A DNA stretch of 64,000 nucleotides from positions 62,001 through 126,000 of the forward strand of contig JASANC010001861.1 in the NCBI GenBank assembly GCA_030248135.1. Direction: 5' to 3'. The position numbers and the translations under genes are program-made. The DNA is from Theristus sp. LFF4_11 (taxonomy: Eukaryota; Nematoda; Chromadorea; Monhysterida; Xyalidae). This document shows positions 1 through 11,500 of the stretch, one piece after another. Every line of letters begins with the position of its first letter. Within the stretch, counting starts at the first letter, position 1. The notes beneath the pieces were generated by a model. That model was not told the origin of the DNA and ran no database searches. It saw only the letters and a program-made list of their open reading frames with translations.

Positions 1-310
1 ACATTTGTTACCGTCGTCGTCGTTCTTTTTTATGAAAAAATAATAATTCACCTTAAACTTTACTTTTTTTTGATTTTTCTGCATTTCATAAATCACAAAC
101 AAGTTTTGTCCATTGAAAATTCAAACATTCATCAACACAAACACTCAAAAATTAAAAATTTAAAAAAAGCAAAGTGCAATTTGAACGGCCCTCGTTTGAA
201 TCTGATTAGGGTAACGCACCAGCCAATCAGCTAATGCCCGAAATTATCCAGTCCGACTATAGTCTGCTGATTTTTTTTGATTTTGCGAGCAAATTCTGTT
301 AATCGTGGTC
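1..310. other. Non-coding AT-rich flank
   Basis: No open frame or splice-bounded exon is visible here. Around 220-262 a CCAATCAGCTAAT core followed by a GTCCGACTATAG-like end resembles the right end of the CAGTC-ended MITE family seen at 3867, 30605 and 47597. It is probably a decayed fragment of that family. Confidence 0.4.
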
Positions 311-318
311 TTTCTCAG

Positions 319-2477
319 GGCTCGTGTACTATTCCGGCCCGAAGAATTCCGGCCCGCTCATTCCGGCCCGAAGAATTCCGGCCCGAAAAATTCCGGCCCG
401 AAAAATTCCGGCCTGAAAAGTTCCGGCCAGACAATTCCGGCCCGAAGAATTCCGGCCCGGAGAATTCCGGCCCGATGAATTTTCGCCAGCACAAACAGTA
501 TTAAACCACACGAAGTGATTTTTGGTGATAAAATTTCGATGTTCACGCCGTGAATAAATAAATTCATACAGCTAGTTTGAAGCTTTATTAGCCGTGTAGA
601 ATTGTACCTGAGTTTTTTTTTGTTCCAGCAAGTTGAACATAATGACTTGTGATACTGCACTAGTGCCCCCCCCCCCATCGAAATTTGCTGGACACTCCAC
701 CCAGCAAAATTTGCTTGAAATTTTTTGAGACACCGAAAAAAGTCACGTTTGAAATAATGAAAATGCAAACCATCCAGTAAGATCACGCAAATCAAAAAAT
801 GCAGAAATAATCTATAATACTAAGATAGTAAGAAAGTTTGTTTGATTGTTTGTCCGCAGCTTTTTGCTATATATAGCATTATCTGTAGCTTCATTCCACT
901 TTTTATTCATTATTCATGTGAATTTTTTTCACGAATTTTTTTCAATCTCTGCTCTGTGCGAAAAGTCCAAAAATCATCATCATTCCAATGCAATAAAAAT
1001 ATTAGTTTATGATAGACCACTTTGATTTGGCTGCTGCTGCTGTTCGCCATCTACATCAATCGAAATAGAATGGCAGTTGATTGTTGCTGAACAAATAGGC
1101 TAAACAGGTTCCACAACAAATAAATTGCAGCATCAACAAAGACGTGGCCATGATCGATAGCGAATCAGTGGAAATGAATCCAATCGATCAATGTTGAACG
1201 GGATGATTGTTGATGATCCTGAAGATTGATTTCTTTTTGATTGCTTTTCAATTTTTTAAATATTTTAAACGGGTATCGGACTATCGGTTGATTGTTGCTG
1301 ATCAAACAGCATTGTTTTTTCATGTTTTGAACGGGAGTAGTAGCAGTTGAACGATAATCGACGAACGGAAAGGTAATGAAACAAGATGGATGTTTGATAC
1401 TTTGAACTGGAATGGCTGTTAATTGTCGCTGATCAAAAAAGATTGTGTTTTGATAATTTAAACGGGAATGACACAGCAATGCAGCTGATCAAAGAAGACT
1501 GATACGATAATTAAACGACATTGAAAATGCTAATCAAAAAAATTGATTTTTTAAATGGGAATGGCAGTTGTTTGCTGCTGATTAAAAAGATTACTTTTCA
1601 TATATTAAATAGGTTGTATTGCTTGCTGATCAAAGATTATTACGTTGAATTGAAAAGCAGGCTTTAATCAAAATGACTTGCAAATTTTTGAAAATTCGGC
1701 AAAAAAATCTGTTGCTTTTATCGTTAACAAAACCACACAGTAACAAGTAAGTGCTGTCGTGACTAAATCAGGTTATGATCGAAAGCAACAAATTCAGCAA
1801 AAGCACGGTGGTTGAAAAAAACTGTTTTCAAAAAGAAACTGATTTTTAAAAGGTATAAAGCATCGACGGCTACAAATTGCTTTGAAAATGAACGATCATT
1901 GCATGGTAAATGAACAACATTCGCTTGAAGCAGCTCAAAATCAAAATCCAATGCGTTTTTAGTCCGGGTCGTGGGCACAGGTCAAAAGGCAAAATCCACA
2001 CAAAAATAACAGCTGTATTTTGTCAGCTAACCGTGCCGTAGGCACGGGTTATCTGCTAGTATCAAGAAGGACAAAAAACACAGCACAAACAAAAATCAGT
2101 TAATAATTGATGGTTAGTGATAAGAAAAATAATCTTTTTGTTAATTATTTTGGAAAAAAAATTCCTCTTTCTAAAAAAAATCAAACAAGACAAACATTTT
2201 TTTGAACGTCATTGAAAATACACTGTAACATATGAACATCGATATTTTATTACTAAAAAATCACTTCGTATGGTTTAAAATTCTTCGTGCTGGCGAAAAT
2301 CCATTGGACCGGAATTCTCCTGGCCGGAATTCTTTGGGCAGGAATTCTTCGGGCCGGAATTATCCCAGGCCGAAATTCTTCGGGCGGGAATTCTTTGGGA
2401 CGGAATTCTTCGGGCTGGAATGAGCGGGCCGGAACCCTTCAGGCCGGAATTATCGGGCCGGAATTGTACCACCCCCC
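319..2477. mobile_element. Foldback/hAT-like MITE with tandem-repeat termini
   Basis: Both ends are built from degenerate copies of a 15-17 bp unit with core ATTCCGGCCCGAAGA: about nine units at 330-480, and the same in inverted orientation at 2300-2465. The inverted similarity continues inward past the repeats to about 545 and 2225 (TTTTCGCCAGCAC, CGAAGTGATTTTT, ATCGATGTTCA), so each arm is about 230 bp. The element is flanked by TTTCTCAG at 311-318 and again at 2478-2485, an 8-bp target duplication as expected for hAT-type transposition. It has no transposase frame and is non-autonomous. Without the Helitron inside it the element would be about 910 bp. The short open frames at both ends are translations of the repeat and not genes. 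Confidence 0.75.
811..2059 (+). mobile_element. Non-autonomous Helitron, copy 1
   Basis: It starts with TCTATAATACTAAGA at 811 and ends with CTAG at 2056-2059. It lies between a host A (810) and a host T (2060), as expected for rolling-circle Helitrons. A 7-bp stem hairpin (CCGTGCC, loop GTA, GGCACGG) spans 2031-2047, eight bases before the CTAG end, the normal Helitron terminator arrangement. It makes no target duplication. The interior (about 1070-1640) has roughly 100-120-bp degenerate repeats around GTTGCTGATCAAA. No Rep/helicase frame is present. It sits inside the foldback element 319-2477 and is therefore younger than it. Confidence 0.8.
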
Positions 2478-2485
2478 TTTCTCAG

Positions 2486-2991
2486 TGGTGAAGTATGTAG
2501 AAGCTTTTCTTGGAAAACAAGCAAATTCGGAAAATTAGTTCGTGTGTTCTAATTTGATTTGCTCGAATTAGCAACACGAAAATCCGTTACATGTTCTCTT
2601 ACAATATGAAAACAGCATGGTAAGCATAAAAAATCACGCTGTCTCCTAAAAAAAAACATAGAACCGATTAAAAAACGAACCCCAGCTTCCAGCAAAAAGC
2701 CAACGTAAAGAAAATCTTCTGTAATAGAATGAAGTTAACTGAAGTGGGTGATTACGTTTTTTTCACATGGTAAAAAAACGAAAATTCCATCACGTGCGCA
2801 AAAATAAACCAATTCAACCGCAAAGCACAGCGCTGCACTGCTACAGACAGTTTTTTTAGATTTATTCTGTGCTTTTGGCAAGCTACAAGTGTAAGCTACC
2901 CAAAGCTCAGAAATGCGTAAGCAACAATAATGGCGGGTATTGGGTGCTGGTATTCATTTTTTAAGTTGAGTTGTGCCATTGGAGAAAACGT
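2486..2991. other. Intergenic, nothing recognised
   Basis: AT-rich sequence without coding frames, clear inverted repeats or RNA-gene signatures. Confidence 0.5.
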
Positions 2992-3866
2992 CCATGTGGC
3001 AAGGTGGGCGCACTGGACACGGGCTTTTCGCGGGCTGACGGGCGGGTCACGAGCCAAATGTCGGCCCGCGTGCCCATCGGCAAGAATTTTTTGATGACGG
3101 GCATGCCTCTAGGGTTAGGGGCTTTGAAATTTTTTTATATTTTTTTCGTATTTTTAATTGGATTTTTTTTTTCAAATTTAAAAAAAATTAAAAAATTTTT
3201 CTTCTACTTTGCTCTGAAAATTCGATTTATGGCATAATTTTTTGAAAGTTCAAACCAAATTTTCTTCCCAACTTCTTTGTGTGCTTAGGTAAATGTCATT
3301 ATTTGGTCATTTTGACCGACGTACTCCATGTTTTTCGATTTGGATGACTTCTAGAGTCAATTTTTAGCGTTGAAATGACTTAACTGAATTGAAATATCGT
3401 TTCAGAAATTGTTTTCTTGCAACTTAGAACATGTTTTTCAGTCGGTAGGCCATGAATTGAATATGATGAATATCTTGTTGATTGGCGTATGTTATAGGTC
3501 TACAATGGAGTTGTGCGATATATTGTTAAACAATTGGAGCGGAGGTGTTGGTTAATACCACATCACACGACCGTTTTTCAGATATCCGATAACATGGCCA
3601 CATGTTAAAACTTGCGTGCTGAGCTAAACTAACGTGTTAAACTTGCGTCTGTCAGTTGCCCGCAACGTGATCGCGAAATCATGGTACGTGTTTTCGATAC
3701 GATGATTTGAAGAGTGGGCTCTCGCCATGTGGCAGATAGCATAGCTGGTTGAACCTGAAAGTAAGTGTCTTAGGGGGGGGGGGGCGACCGGGTCGACAGG
3801 GTTTGCAATTGTTCAGAAATTTTTTCTTGGCTAATTCAATTTGCTGTTCCCGTTTGTTCTCGGTTA

Positions 3867-4649
3867 CAGTCGAACTCAATAAAATGTGGAATCAGCTGAT
3901 TGGTCGGCCGCGGGGAGGCTGCTCACACTCCCCACCCTTCTTTTTTCGTGGATCTGGATTCTATTGAAACGTGTTTCTTTTGAATGAGTGTGAATTTCCA
4001 GCACCTGTTTCATGCTAAAAATAAACTCAAAGGGTCAAAGAACTGCGAAATTCAGATTTTTTTATACAACAACTCAAAATACATTTTTTATTGACGACGA
4101 CGACGACGTCGTCTCTTAATTTTTGCGTGTGAACTGAAAGACAAAGGCCTGAAATGTGTAGCCAGCTGAAGGGGGTTTCATTCCTAGCTGACCGATCGAC
4201 ATGCGACCGTAAGCAAAAAAAATGCGTTCCGACTTCGCGGACGACGACGACACAACGACGACATTGCTTTCATCTTTCATTTTCACCGTTTTCAAGTTGT
4301 TTTTGGTAAGCTGCTGTGTTCATTTACTTGGTGCATGCAGCAAACCGTGCACAGCGCACTCCTTTCAGGCTTTTGTCTTTCAGTTCACATGCAAAAATTA
4401 AGCGACGACGTCGTCGTCGTCATCAAACAAAAAATACAGTTTGAGCTGTTGATTTTTAAAAATTCTGAATTTTGCAGTCTCTAACATTTTCAGTTTATTT
4501 TCAGCGTGAAAAGGGTGCTGGAAAGTCATTCATTCAAAAGAAACACGTTTCAATAGAATCCAGATCCACGAAAAAAGAAGGGTGCGGAGTGTGAGCAGCC
4601 TCCCCTCCGCCGACCAATCAGCTGATCCACATTTTATTGAGTTCGACTG
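3867..4649. mobile_element. 783-bp near-perfect palindromic MITE (family H)
   Basis: Begins CAGTCGAACTCAATA and ends with its inverse TTGAGTTCGACTG, and is flanked by TA on both sides as in Tc1/mariner-type insertions. The arms stay complementary for about 285 bp each (to about 4150 and from about 4365). They include a GGGGAGG/CCTCCCC block and small GAC/GTC trinucleotide palindromes at about 4096-4115 and 4404-4421. The unmatched centre is about 210 bp. No protein is encoded. Related but much shorter copies are at 47597-47737 and 41283-41450, with a split copy at 30605-31923. Confidence 0.75.
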
Positions 4650-4856
4650 TAGCTACAGCAAACAGGAATTTTTGAACACAGTCAAATTTTGGTAATTTTC
4701 TAAAGAGGAACAACTAAGAACGGTTCAATATTCAAGTACACGTCAAAAATTGTCCTGTTTTACTGTTAAAAATGCAACTTTCCCTCTATGAAATGGACAT
4801 AATTTCAATTAAACACGATTTTCGCTCTTATAGTTTTTCGGAACGTTCTGAAAATA

Positions 4857-5127
4857 CCGTAAAGTCTTGCATATAAGGTCTCCTTATATGTCGCCTCCTT
4901 ATTTGAAAATCAAAAATTTCTGAAAAAAGTGGAATTTCGTGTGACAACCTTATAAGTGGGAGGAGGTCTTATAAAGCGAACATTAGGAATTTCGGGCCTT
5001 ATAAACGGGGTAGGATTGTGACCAAGTCAAAAATTTGAATTTTTTGGTTTCCCGCCTTGTGACACTCCGCCCACTTTTGGGTGGGGGTCTTATAAGTGGG
5101 AGGAACCTTATATGCAAGACTTTACGG
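4857..5127. mobile_element. Small TA-flanked MITE (family I)
   Basis: The ends are inverted: CCGTAAAGTCTTGCATATAAGG on the left and its inverse on the right, flanked by TA. Copies 2 and 3 of family C read GAAAATAGTCTAG at the same point, so they are the empty site and prove an insertion at TA. The interior contains several short GGTCTTATAA/TTATAAG motifs. A second, truncated copy is at about 15280-15348. Non-coding. Confidence 0.75.
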
Positions 5128-5552
5128 TAGTCTAGCTGAACTCAGCTCGTCGAGACGCTTCGAATGAACTTAACTTGTAAAAAAAATTTTTTGTTTAAAT
5201 TTTTTTTTAATTTAAAAAAAATCCGGATTTTTTTCTCCTAACCCTAGGCATGCCCCCCTGTAGCTCGCCCGTTATGACTGCGCAGGGTCGCCAGGCTCAC
5301 GGACTGATTTGTAACCTTCCTGCGGCCAGGCTCGTGTGAAACATGCGCACAACATTGGCACTATCGCGAGACTCGCGGGCAAAACCCGTCAGCTTGCCAC
5401 GACAATTTTTTAACCCGGGTCACGGGCAAGCTGGTGACGCCCGCCTGAGGTTTTTTCGAAGGCGAGTCCCGCCGATAATACCGCCCGAAAATACTTTCGA
5501 GAGATAGGCCCATGAGCCAGAAAGTGCGCCCGCGACCACCCCTACCATGTGG

Positions 5553-8512
5553 CCGAAAAGAACATGTCGAAAAACATTTGCATTTGGGATAGTTGGGTAG
5601 TTTCAGTTCGTGCTACACACGGCTAACAAGGTGCAAAATCTCAAACGTTGTGTATCACAAATGCTACAGTTGGTGGTGTATGTTTCGATTGGTTATGCAG
5701 GATGTTTGCACTGACGTTTGTTTAGAACACCGGTATTTTGTAAACATGTAAATGTAGGGCATGTTGTTTGTGTGCTTGTTTTTTGTTTGAGTGTATCAAG
5801 TTGTCATCCACTATTTGAACGTGCTTCACCTGTGTTTGTGAGCATGTTTTACTGTTGTGGTTTTATTTTTCTTTCTTTAGCTGCCATTGGAAAGCAAAAG
5901 ATCCTGTTTGACAACTGTGGTATCATGTCATACCAGTAATTGCAGTTTGAATGAACCGATCATACTGTTTTTTATGCCTGCACTGAAAATCCTGAAATGT
6001 ACAGTATAGATTATTGGAACATTTTGAGAAATACGCGTTCTTTGTAGCAACAATCGAACCACGCCCATTAAAAATCTTCCAAACAAAAACTGCCCGGCAA
6101 AAACTGAAACCGATTAACGGGACGCGTCCAACGCCGCTGATAACAGCAAACGGTTTCGCAAAGGCACCGACGCTTCTGCTTGATTTTGCGACTTTAAAAA
6201 TTACTTTACCATCGTATGCATCCTACATTGTGCAGGAAAAGGTCGAAACGACCTGTTTTCGAACAAGTTTCTAATGATTAGATAACCGGTGTGTGATCTG
6301 CTCTGAAATTCCATTTCAAAACCGGATTGCCATTGTTGCCAAAATTGACACTTATTTTCACTAACCTTATGTGCCCTTCCGATTTTCCCATGTAGTTTTA
6401 TTTCCCTAAAAAAGGATTTTTTTGAAGTTAGGCCTTTTGTTCTCCAACTTCTGAGTGTCATATCTTCATTGATGTTGACGACCAAAAACTTGAACTTCCG
6501 AGCTGCTGCTTTTTGGAAATGAAGAAAGTATTACAGTGGTGACTACAATAACAACGTGTGTCTCTTAATTTCACGGTCTTTCACAGGCCGTTGCAGGAGA
6601 ATCCGTCGGACGCAACCCCACACCATGGGCGAAATTGGCGCCGCTGTTCTTCGCAGGTAGGCCATTGTTATTATTGTTATAGTTGAATGAAAACAGTTTC
6701 TCTCTCCATGGCCCGGTATTTCCAATAATGTTGGGACATAAACAAGCTGTTTTGTAACACCGTTTTTCGTCTCCATTCTTCAGTCTACCCACGCGCAAAA
6801 CATCGCACACTTTTCACCATTCCTATGCGTAATAAACACAATGGGGCTTATGAAAAACGAGAAACACGATAACACCATCGCTTATCTCTTGTTTTTGAAG
6901 GACACTTTTTTCGTACTAACCTGTTTCGTCAGTTACTAAGCTGAAAAATTCTTTTCTATTCAGGTAACGTTTTTTGCTTGTTTTACTCATCACTGATAGC
7001 GAAAACATATTTTTTATATCATGTTGAGAGTTTTTGTGTGTCATTTTTCCAAAACTGAAAATGGTGAACACACACACAGCTGAACCTTCATGCTAACGCT
7101 CATCTGATTGTTTGGATTTTTTTAGTTGTTGATTGGTCATCTACATATGACTTATGAAGGCGCGACTGCATGAACTTGGGTGTTAGCAACTAAAAAAGCT
7201 ACATGCCATACGCGATACCATGAATGATACCATAGGTAACGTGAGCGTTTCTGGCGCATAATCAGAAAAAAATGAACGTTTCTTAGTACCAGACTCACCG
7301 CAGAGCTTCTGCGTTTTTCATCCTGCAGCTTCAGCGCCGAAATCGGCATTCAAAAGCAGTACTTGGTGACGCGTAGCTGTGTTGAAAATAGCTACGCGGT
7401 CACTAAATATTTCTTCATGAATGCCGCTTAAGATAGCCTGTAACTGAATGGGAAGCTTCTGACCAATTCTGACCAAGCACGAAAAAGTTGCTATAACCCG
7501 TCGACCATGTTGCTTGTCACTAGCCGAAAAACGCTTTCCAGGAGCTTGTGCGGGCCAATCTGGTCCTCTCAAACCTTCATTTTTTATATTTTTTACTCGC
7601 TCTGGCATCACTTATGGTGTCACGCGTGGTATCAAGTGAATAATCTCTTCTTCAGCGTGAGGATAACAGGTGAACTTTGGTAAGATTAAACATTGGGCGA
7701 CTAAAAAATAAGTTTCTTGATTATGTTCATTTTTTTATTGCGGCTGCCTCCTGTGTGCTTCTGTGACTCGTATTTTTTTCTGATCTTGCGCATAATTTGT
7801 GCAAATAAAATTTACCAGAAATCAAATTTAGGTTTGCTGCAAGCCATCCATCCGTCTCTAACGTTTTATTGCGCCCATAAAGTTAGGCAATGTAAACACT
7901 CATGTTGGTGGATGTTTATAAACATGTTTCATAAGTTCACGGTGTGTAGTACAGGATCAACATTTCAAATAAAACAAGATCCTCGGAACAAAAATCACAT
8001 GATTTTGAAATCTCATAAGGGTTCAAAATTTCAAGTGCTAAAACAAACATTCCGACTGAAATGCAAACATCCGTCAGTTCACAATTCCGTCCTTCAGTCT
8101 GCCAAACGTTCTATTTGGTAAGACAGGCACAAATTTGAATGATTCGTGAAACCGTCTGAAAATATGCGACTCACGAATGATGTTCCTGCGTCGTTTCGAA
8201 TAATTGTTTGTTTATTTATTACATTCCCAATCACTATTAAACGCATGTAAGAACAAGTTTTTAGCCTTCGTTTATTCAGATGCTTGAACACATATGGGAG
8301 AGAAGTTTCATATTTTTGAAAATTTTCCTGAGAATACAGTATTGCTGATTGGTTGCCCGAACATCAGACTCAATCAAAAAGCGTGTCAAATAATCCAAAG
8401 GTTTTCTATTTTAATCGTCACTATTCTCTGAATTGACAAGTCACAGCAATTTTATCAACAACGGAAAAAACGAAACTCAAACAAGTGCTTTTTAACCAAA
8501 TATTTGACGACC
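5553..8512. other. Intergenic region with one weak exon candidate
   Basis: Almost 3 kb without a recognisable gene. Short open frames occur, for example at 6014-6274 and on the minus strand at 7318-7611, but they show no family resemblance. The only GC-rich, splice-bounded piece is at 6587-6656 and is listed separately. No inverted-terminus element was recognised here. Confidence 0.4.
6587..6656 (+). other. Candidate short exon or 5' leader exon
   Basis: A GC-rich 70-base piece sits between a good acceptor (pyrimidine-rich, ending TTTCACAG at 6586) and a donor CAG|GTAGGC at 6657. All three frames are open. One frame contains ATGGGCGAAATTGGC, which could start a protein; another reads RNPTPWAKLAPLFFA. 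Another good acceptor (CCATTCTTCAG) follows at about 6782. It could be an upstream exon of the gene starting at 8513 or chance. No family was recognised. Confidence 0.2.
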
Positions 8513-11500
8513 ATGCCTGCAATAGTGCAAAAGTCAGGTGATGGTAAGTCATTTAAGTTCAATATTGGTTTTATATTTGCATCACTTATCAATTCCATTA
8601 TGCTTATATGCTTACAAAAACTATTGACGTCCTAAGTATCTAGTTTCGTAGTCGTGCTTTTACTGTAAGCATTCATTTTTTGCTTTTTATAAACTTTGCT
8701 GTCCAAATAAGAATTTCCATTTTAAAACGTATTTGTTTGATGACTTTGAACACCAACTGCCATAGAAATTCGGCTCAGCTTAGTAAGCTATGTACCTGTC
8801 AATCATTGCTAAAAAGCTTTTGAAACGTTTGTCGATAACGGCCTGATCTGTCTTGTCGATGAGTAAAAATTCAAAAGTATTCCCATTAGAAAAACTCGCT
8901 GAATAACATGGCGATGTTGGATTTTTGAGTTCAGCACTCAAACTGCTGTAAAAATCTGTTTCAACTCCAAAAAATGCCTAAAAAAACGAAAAATCTGACA
9001 TTCGACGTCTCAACTGAAGCTATTGGAAATTCTTACAGTTCCGTTAATTAATCTGAGTTCCTGCCTTTATAGTTGCAGTTTTCAGTCGGAATAGTGTCAC
9101 CATTTTCCAGTTCGCATTTTCACCAGTCGCCAACGACACGACTCATCGTCATTCGAGACAATGTCGCTAGCATTCGTGCCTGATCCGACCGAAATGGAGT
9201 ACATCTCGTACCGGGTGTTTCCAACTGAGCAAACACTCGAGTACATGCGCGATCAATCGCTGATTCATTATCGACCGATCGAGCCAGTCTTTGGCGATCG
9301 CTTTACGGAGCTCGAGACGGCGCCGATGCCTGACTTTCAAGGTGGGGACTGCGTTGAGTTCTGATGATGCCCAATCTGGTGCACTCTCTCTTTTGGTGTG
9401 ACGTTTACTTTCCGTCTTCCATTATTCCAGTTCTTTCATTTGTGCAGACCGGTGTATTCTTACATGTATTATCAATTTTTTGTCGGTTCTGCTACTGAAT
9501 GCGAATGCAAACGTGCAAAGGGAAACTAGTTTAAATTTTCTTGTGGCAATTCAAAATCGCCTTAGTGACCCCTAATCGCCCAATTAGGGGACTCGGATCA
9601 CTTTACCAATTTTTAATTGCCGCGTCATGCATGAAACAGTGTACCTACATATCAACATTGTATCTGCGCGCATTGAGTCTCCGGACCAAAATCAAAGGCA
9701 GCAATCACGAATGTTTCTTTGCGTGCAAAATCAAGGCAACCGCCCGGACACGTACTTCGCGACGCACAAGCGGCTCGCGCAGTCCGGCCGTCTGTCCAGC
9801 TCCAGCGGCGTTCGCTCCTCCTCGCGACTGTCGAACACGACGGACGAATTGAGGCAGCATCCGGTGAACGGACCGCTGTCGCCGGCGCGCATACACGAGA
9901 TGCGAGACTCGGAACCGTCGCCGCCCACCACGCGTCATCATCAGCATCATTCGGCATGTTCCGCCGGGGGTTTGGTTGGAAATGGAGATTTTAGTGGAGG
10001 CAGAGGTTTTTGATGATGAGTCGCTTGGTCCCAGTTTTTGGCTAAACACTGCTGACGGGACTTGTTGTGCGTTTTTTTTCGCTAGTTTTCACTCGCAACT
10101 TTTGAATGGAGAGTTTCCATCAACTTTGTTGTGCATTTCAAACTAAAAAAATCAACTTCAGTCGTCAATTCATCAAATATTTCATTAGTTTCATCACTGA
10201 TAAGCCCGAATCTGACAATTCGAAACCAAACGCCAAACGTCTCAGTGTTAATGAAAACTTCAAATGGACCACTGAAAAGAATCTTTTTCTGTTGTTCTTC
10301 TATCAGGAAGCAAAAAATGTCAACTTTCTACATCCACAGGTGACCACCGAACGTCACCATGAGCGCCATCACGATCACCATCATGCGCGCACCTACCAAC
10401 GAGAGTTGCACATTGAAACCAGCCAACATCATCTCGTGAAACACGACGACCAACGATCCGGCTCCGGCGACATTCGAACAAGCACCGCCGCTCAAGCAGC
10501 GGGCACCATCGAAACGCGTCACGGTTACGTCGAAGGTGTCACCACGCTTGAAACGGGCGGCGGCGACGGTGACACGCGGGAGGAGCGAAAGGACAGCGCC
10601 GTCGAGATCGTAAACAAAATCGATGAGGCGCTTCGAGAGGCAGTCGATTTCGGCGTGACCAGCGCCACCACCGACGACGACGACAACAAATCATCGCGAT
10701 CATCAAGCAGCGCCTCCAGCCGGCACGTGCACGGAGAGACTGCTGTGCAACAGCACTTACGAAATGATGAGCCGAGCACACCGGGGAATACGCCGAATGT
10801 CGAGAGCGCCTTCGCCGAGAGCGTGCTGGTCGTGGAGGAGCTCCAGCCGCAGGTGATCGTTCACGACGCCGCGCAGCCGGAGATCCTGATCGTTCGGGCG
10901 TCGGGCGAAACCGAAGTCGTTGGAGTGGAGCGACACGAGAGCGGCAAGCCGGGCGAAACCGAAGTCGTTGGAGTGGAGCGACACGAGAGCGGCAAGCCGG
11001 GCGAAACCGAAGTCGTTGGAGTGGAGCGACACGAGAGCGGCAAGCCGGGCGAAGTCATTGAGTTCGAACAGAAACCACGCACGGCGTCCACCGGCAGTTC
11101 CTCTTGCTCGTCGTCGTCCTCTTCATCACGCGAGCAAGAAGATGCGCAACGAGTCGTCCCGAACGGCGCCGTTCACCACGAGCAACACCCGATCGCAGAG
11201 CACGTGACGATGATCGCCGTTACGAACGAATCGAACGTCGCCAGCGTGCACACGACGGCAACGGCGAAAACTACCAGTACAAGTGAGCGAAACCGAAAAC
11301 GACCGCACAACACGAAAACACCACCACAACGCACTCATCGTAATTCCGGCAATAATCACAATCACAAGCATGCCGCAAAACATCACCATCACCATCCCCA
11401 CCACCACCAGGCACCCCCAAAACCGCCGCGTCACCACGTTGCCAAACGCAATGCCAAGCAAGCGCTGTCCACCAATCCGCCGCCACCGATTCCGGCGCCG

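Larger units (their letters stand above)
3110..5246. mobile_element. TAGGGTTAGGGG-ended MITE (family C), copy 1
   Basis: Ends are TAGGGTTAGGGG and its inverse. The family has three long copies in the window: this one, 30730-31739 and 61556-62603. Near the left end is a poly(T/A) stretch; then comes a conserved body including GTCATTATTTGGTCATTTTGACC and, further in, a short poly-G followed by CGACCGGGTCGACAGG. This copy is interrupted by a palindromic element (3867-4649) and a small MITE (4857-5127); the other two copies show the uninterrupted sequence. GGCATGCC flanks it on both sides (3100-3107 and 5247-5254), with two extra bases at the left. There is no coding capacity. Confidence 0.75.
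3000..5544. mobile_element. hAT-like MITE G, host of a nest
   Basis: The two outer segments, 3000-3109 and 5247-5544, are GC-rich and share CGGGC/GCCCG subterminal motifs. The ends are imperfect inverted copies: AAGGTGGGCGCACT on the left, and AGTGCGCC followed by ACCACCCCTA on the right, with a short indel. CCATGTGG occurs at 2992-2999 and at 5545-5552, an 8-bp target duplication. Most of its length is the inserted element 3110-5246. No transposase is visible. Confidence 0.6.

Noticed and set aside
330..480. Regularly repeated 15-17-bp units resembling a CRISPR array
   Set aside because: Units are contiguous without unique spacers, recur inverted at 2300-2465 as transposon termini, and the DNA is from an animal.
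358..795. 145-codon minus-strand frame
   Set aside because: Its C-terminal half is the translated terminal repeat array and the rest has no motif.
3110..5246. Interstitial telomere because of TAGGGTTAGGGG/CCCTAACCCTA
   Set aside because: The motif is a single terminal copy at each end of a MITE with 8-bp duplications in copies 2 and 3, not a tandem telomeric array.
10757..11032. Antisense and out-of-frame repeat proteins in the 10.9-kb region
   Set aside because: Shadows of the 48-bp coding repeat; only one frame continues through the whole 4-kb exon.
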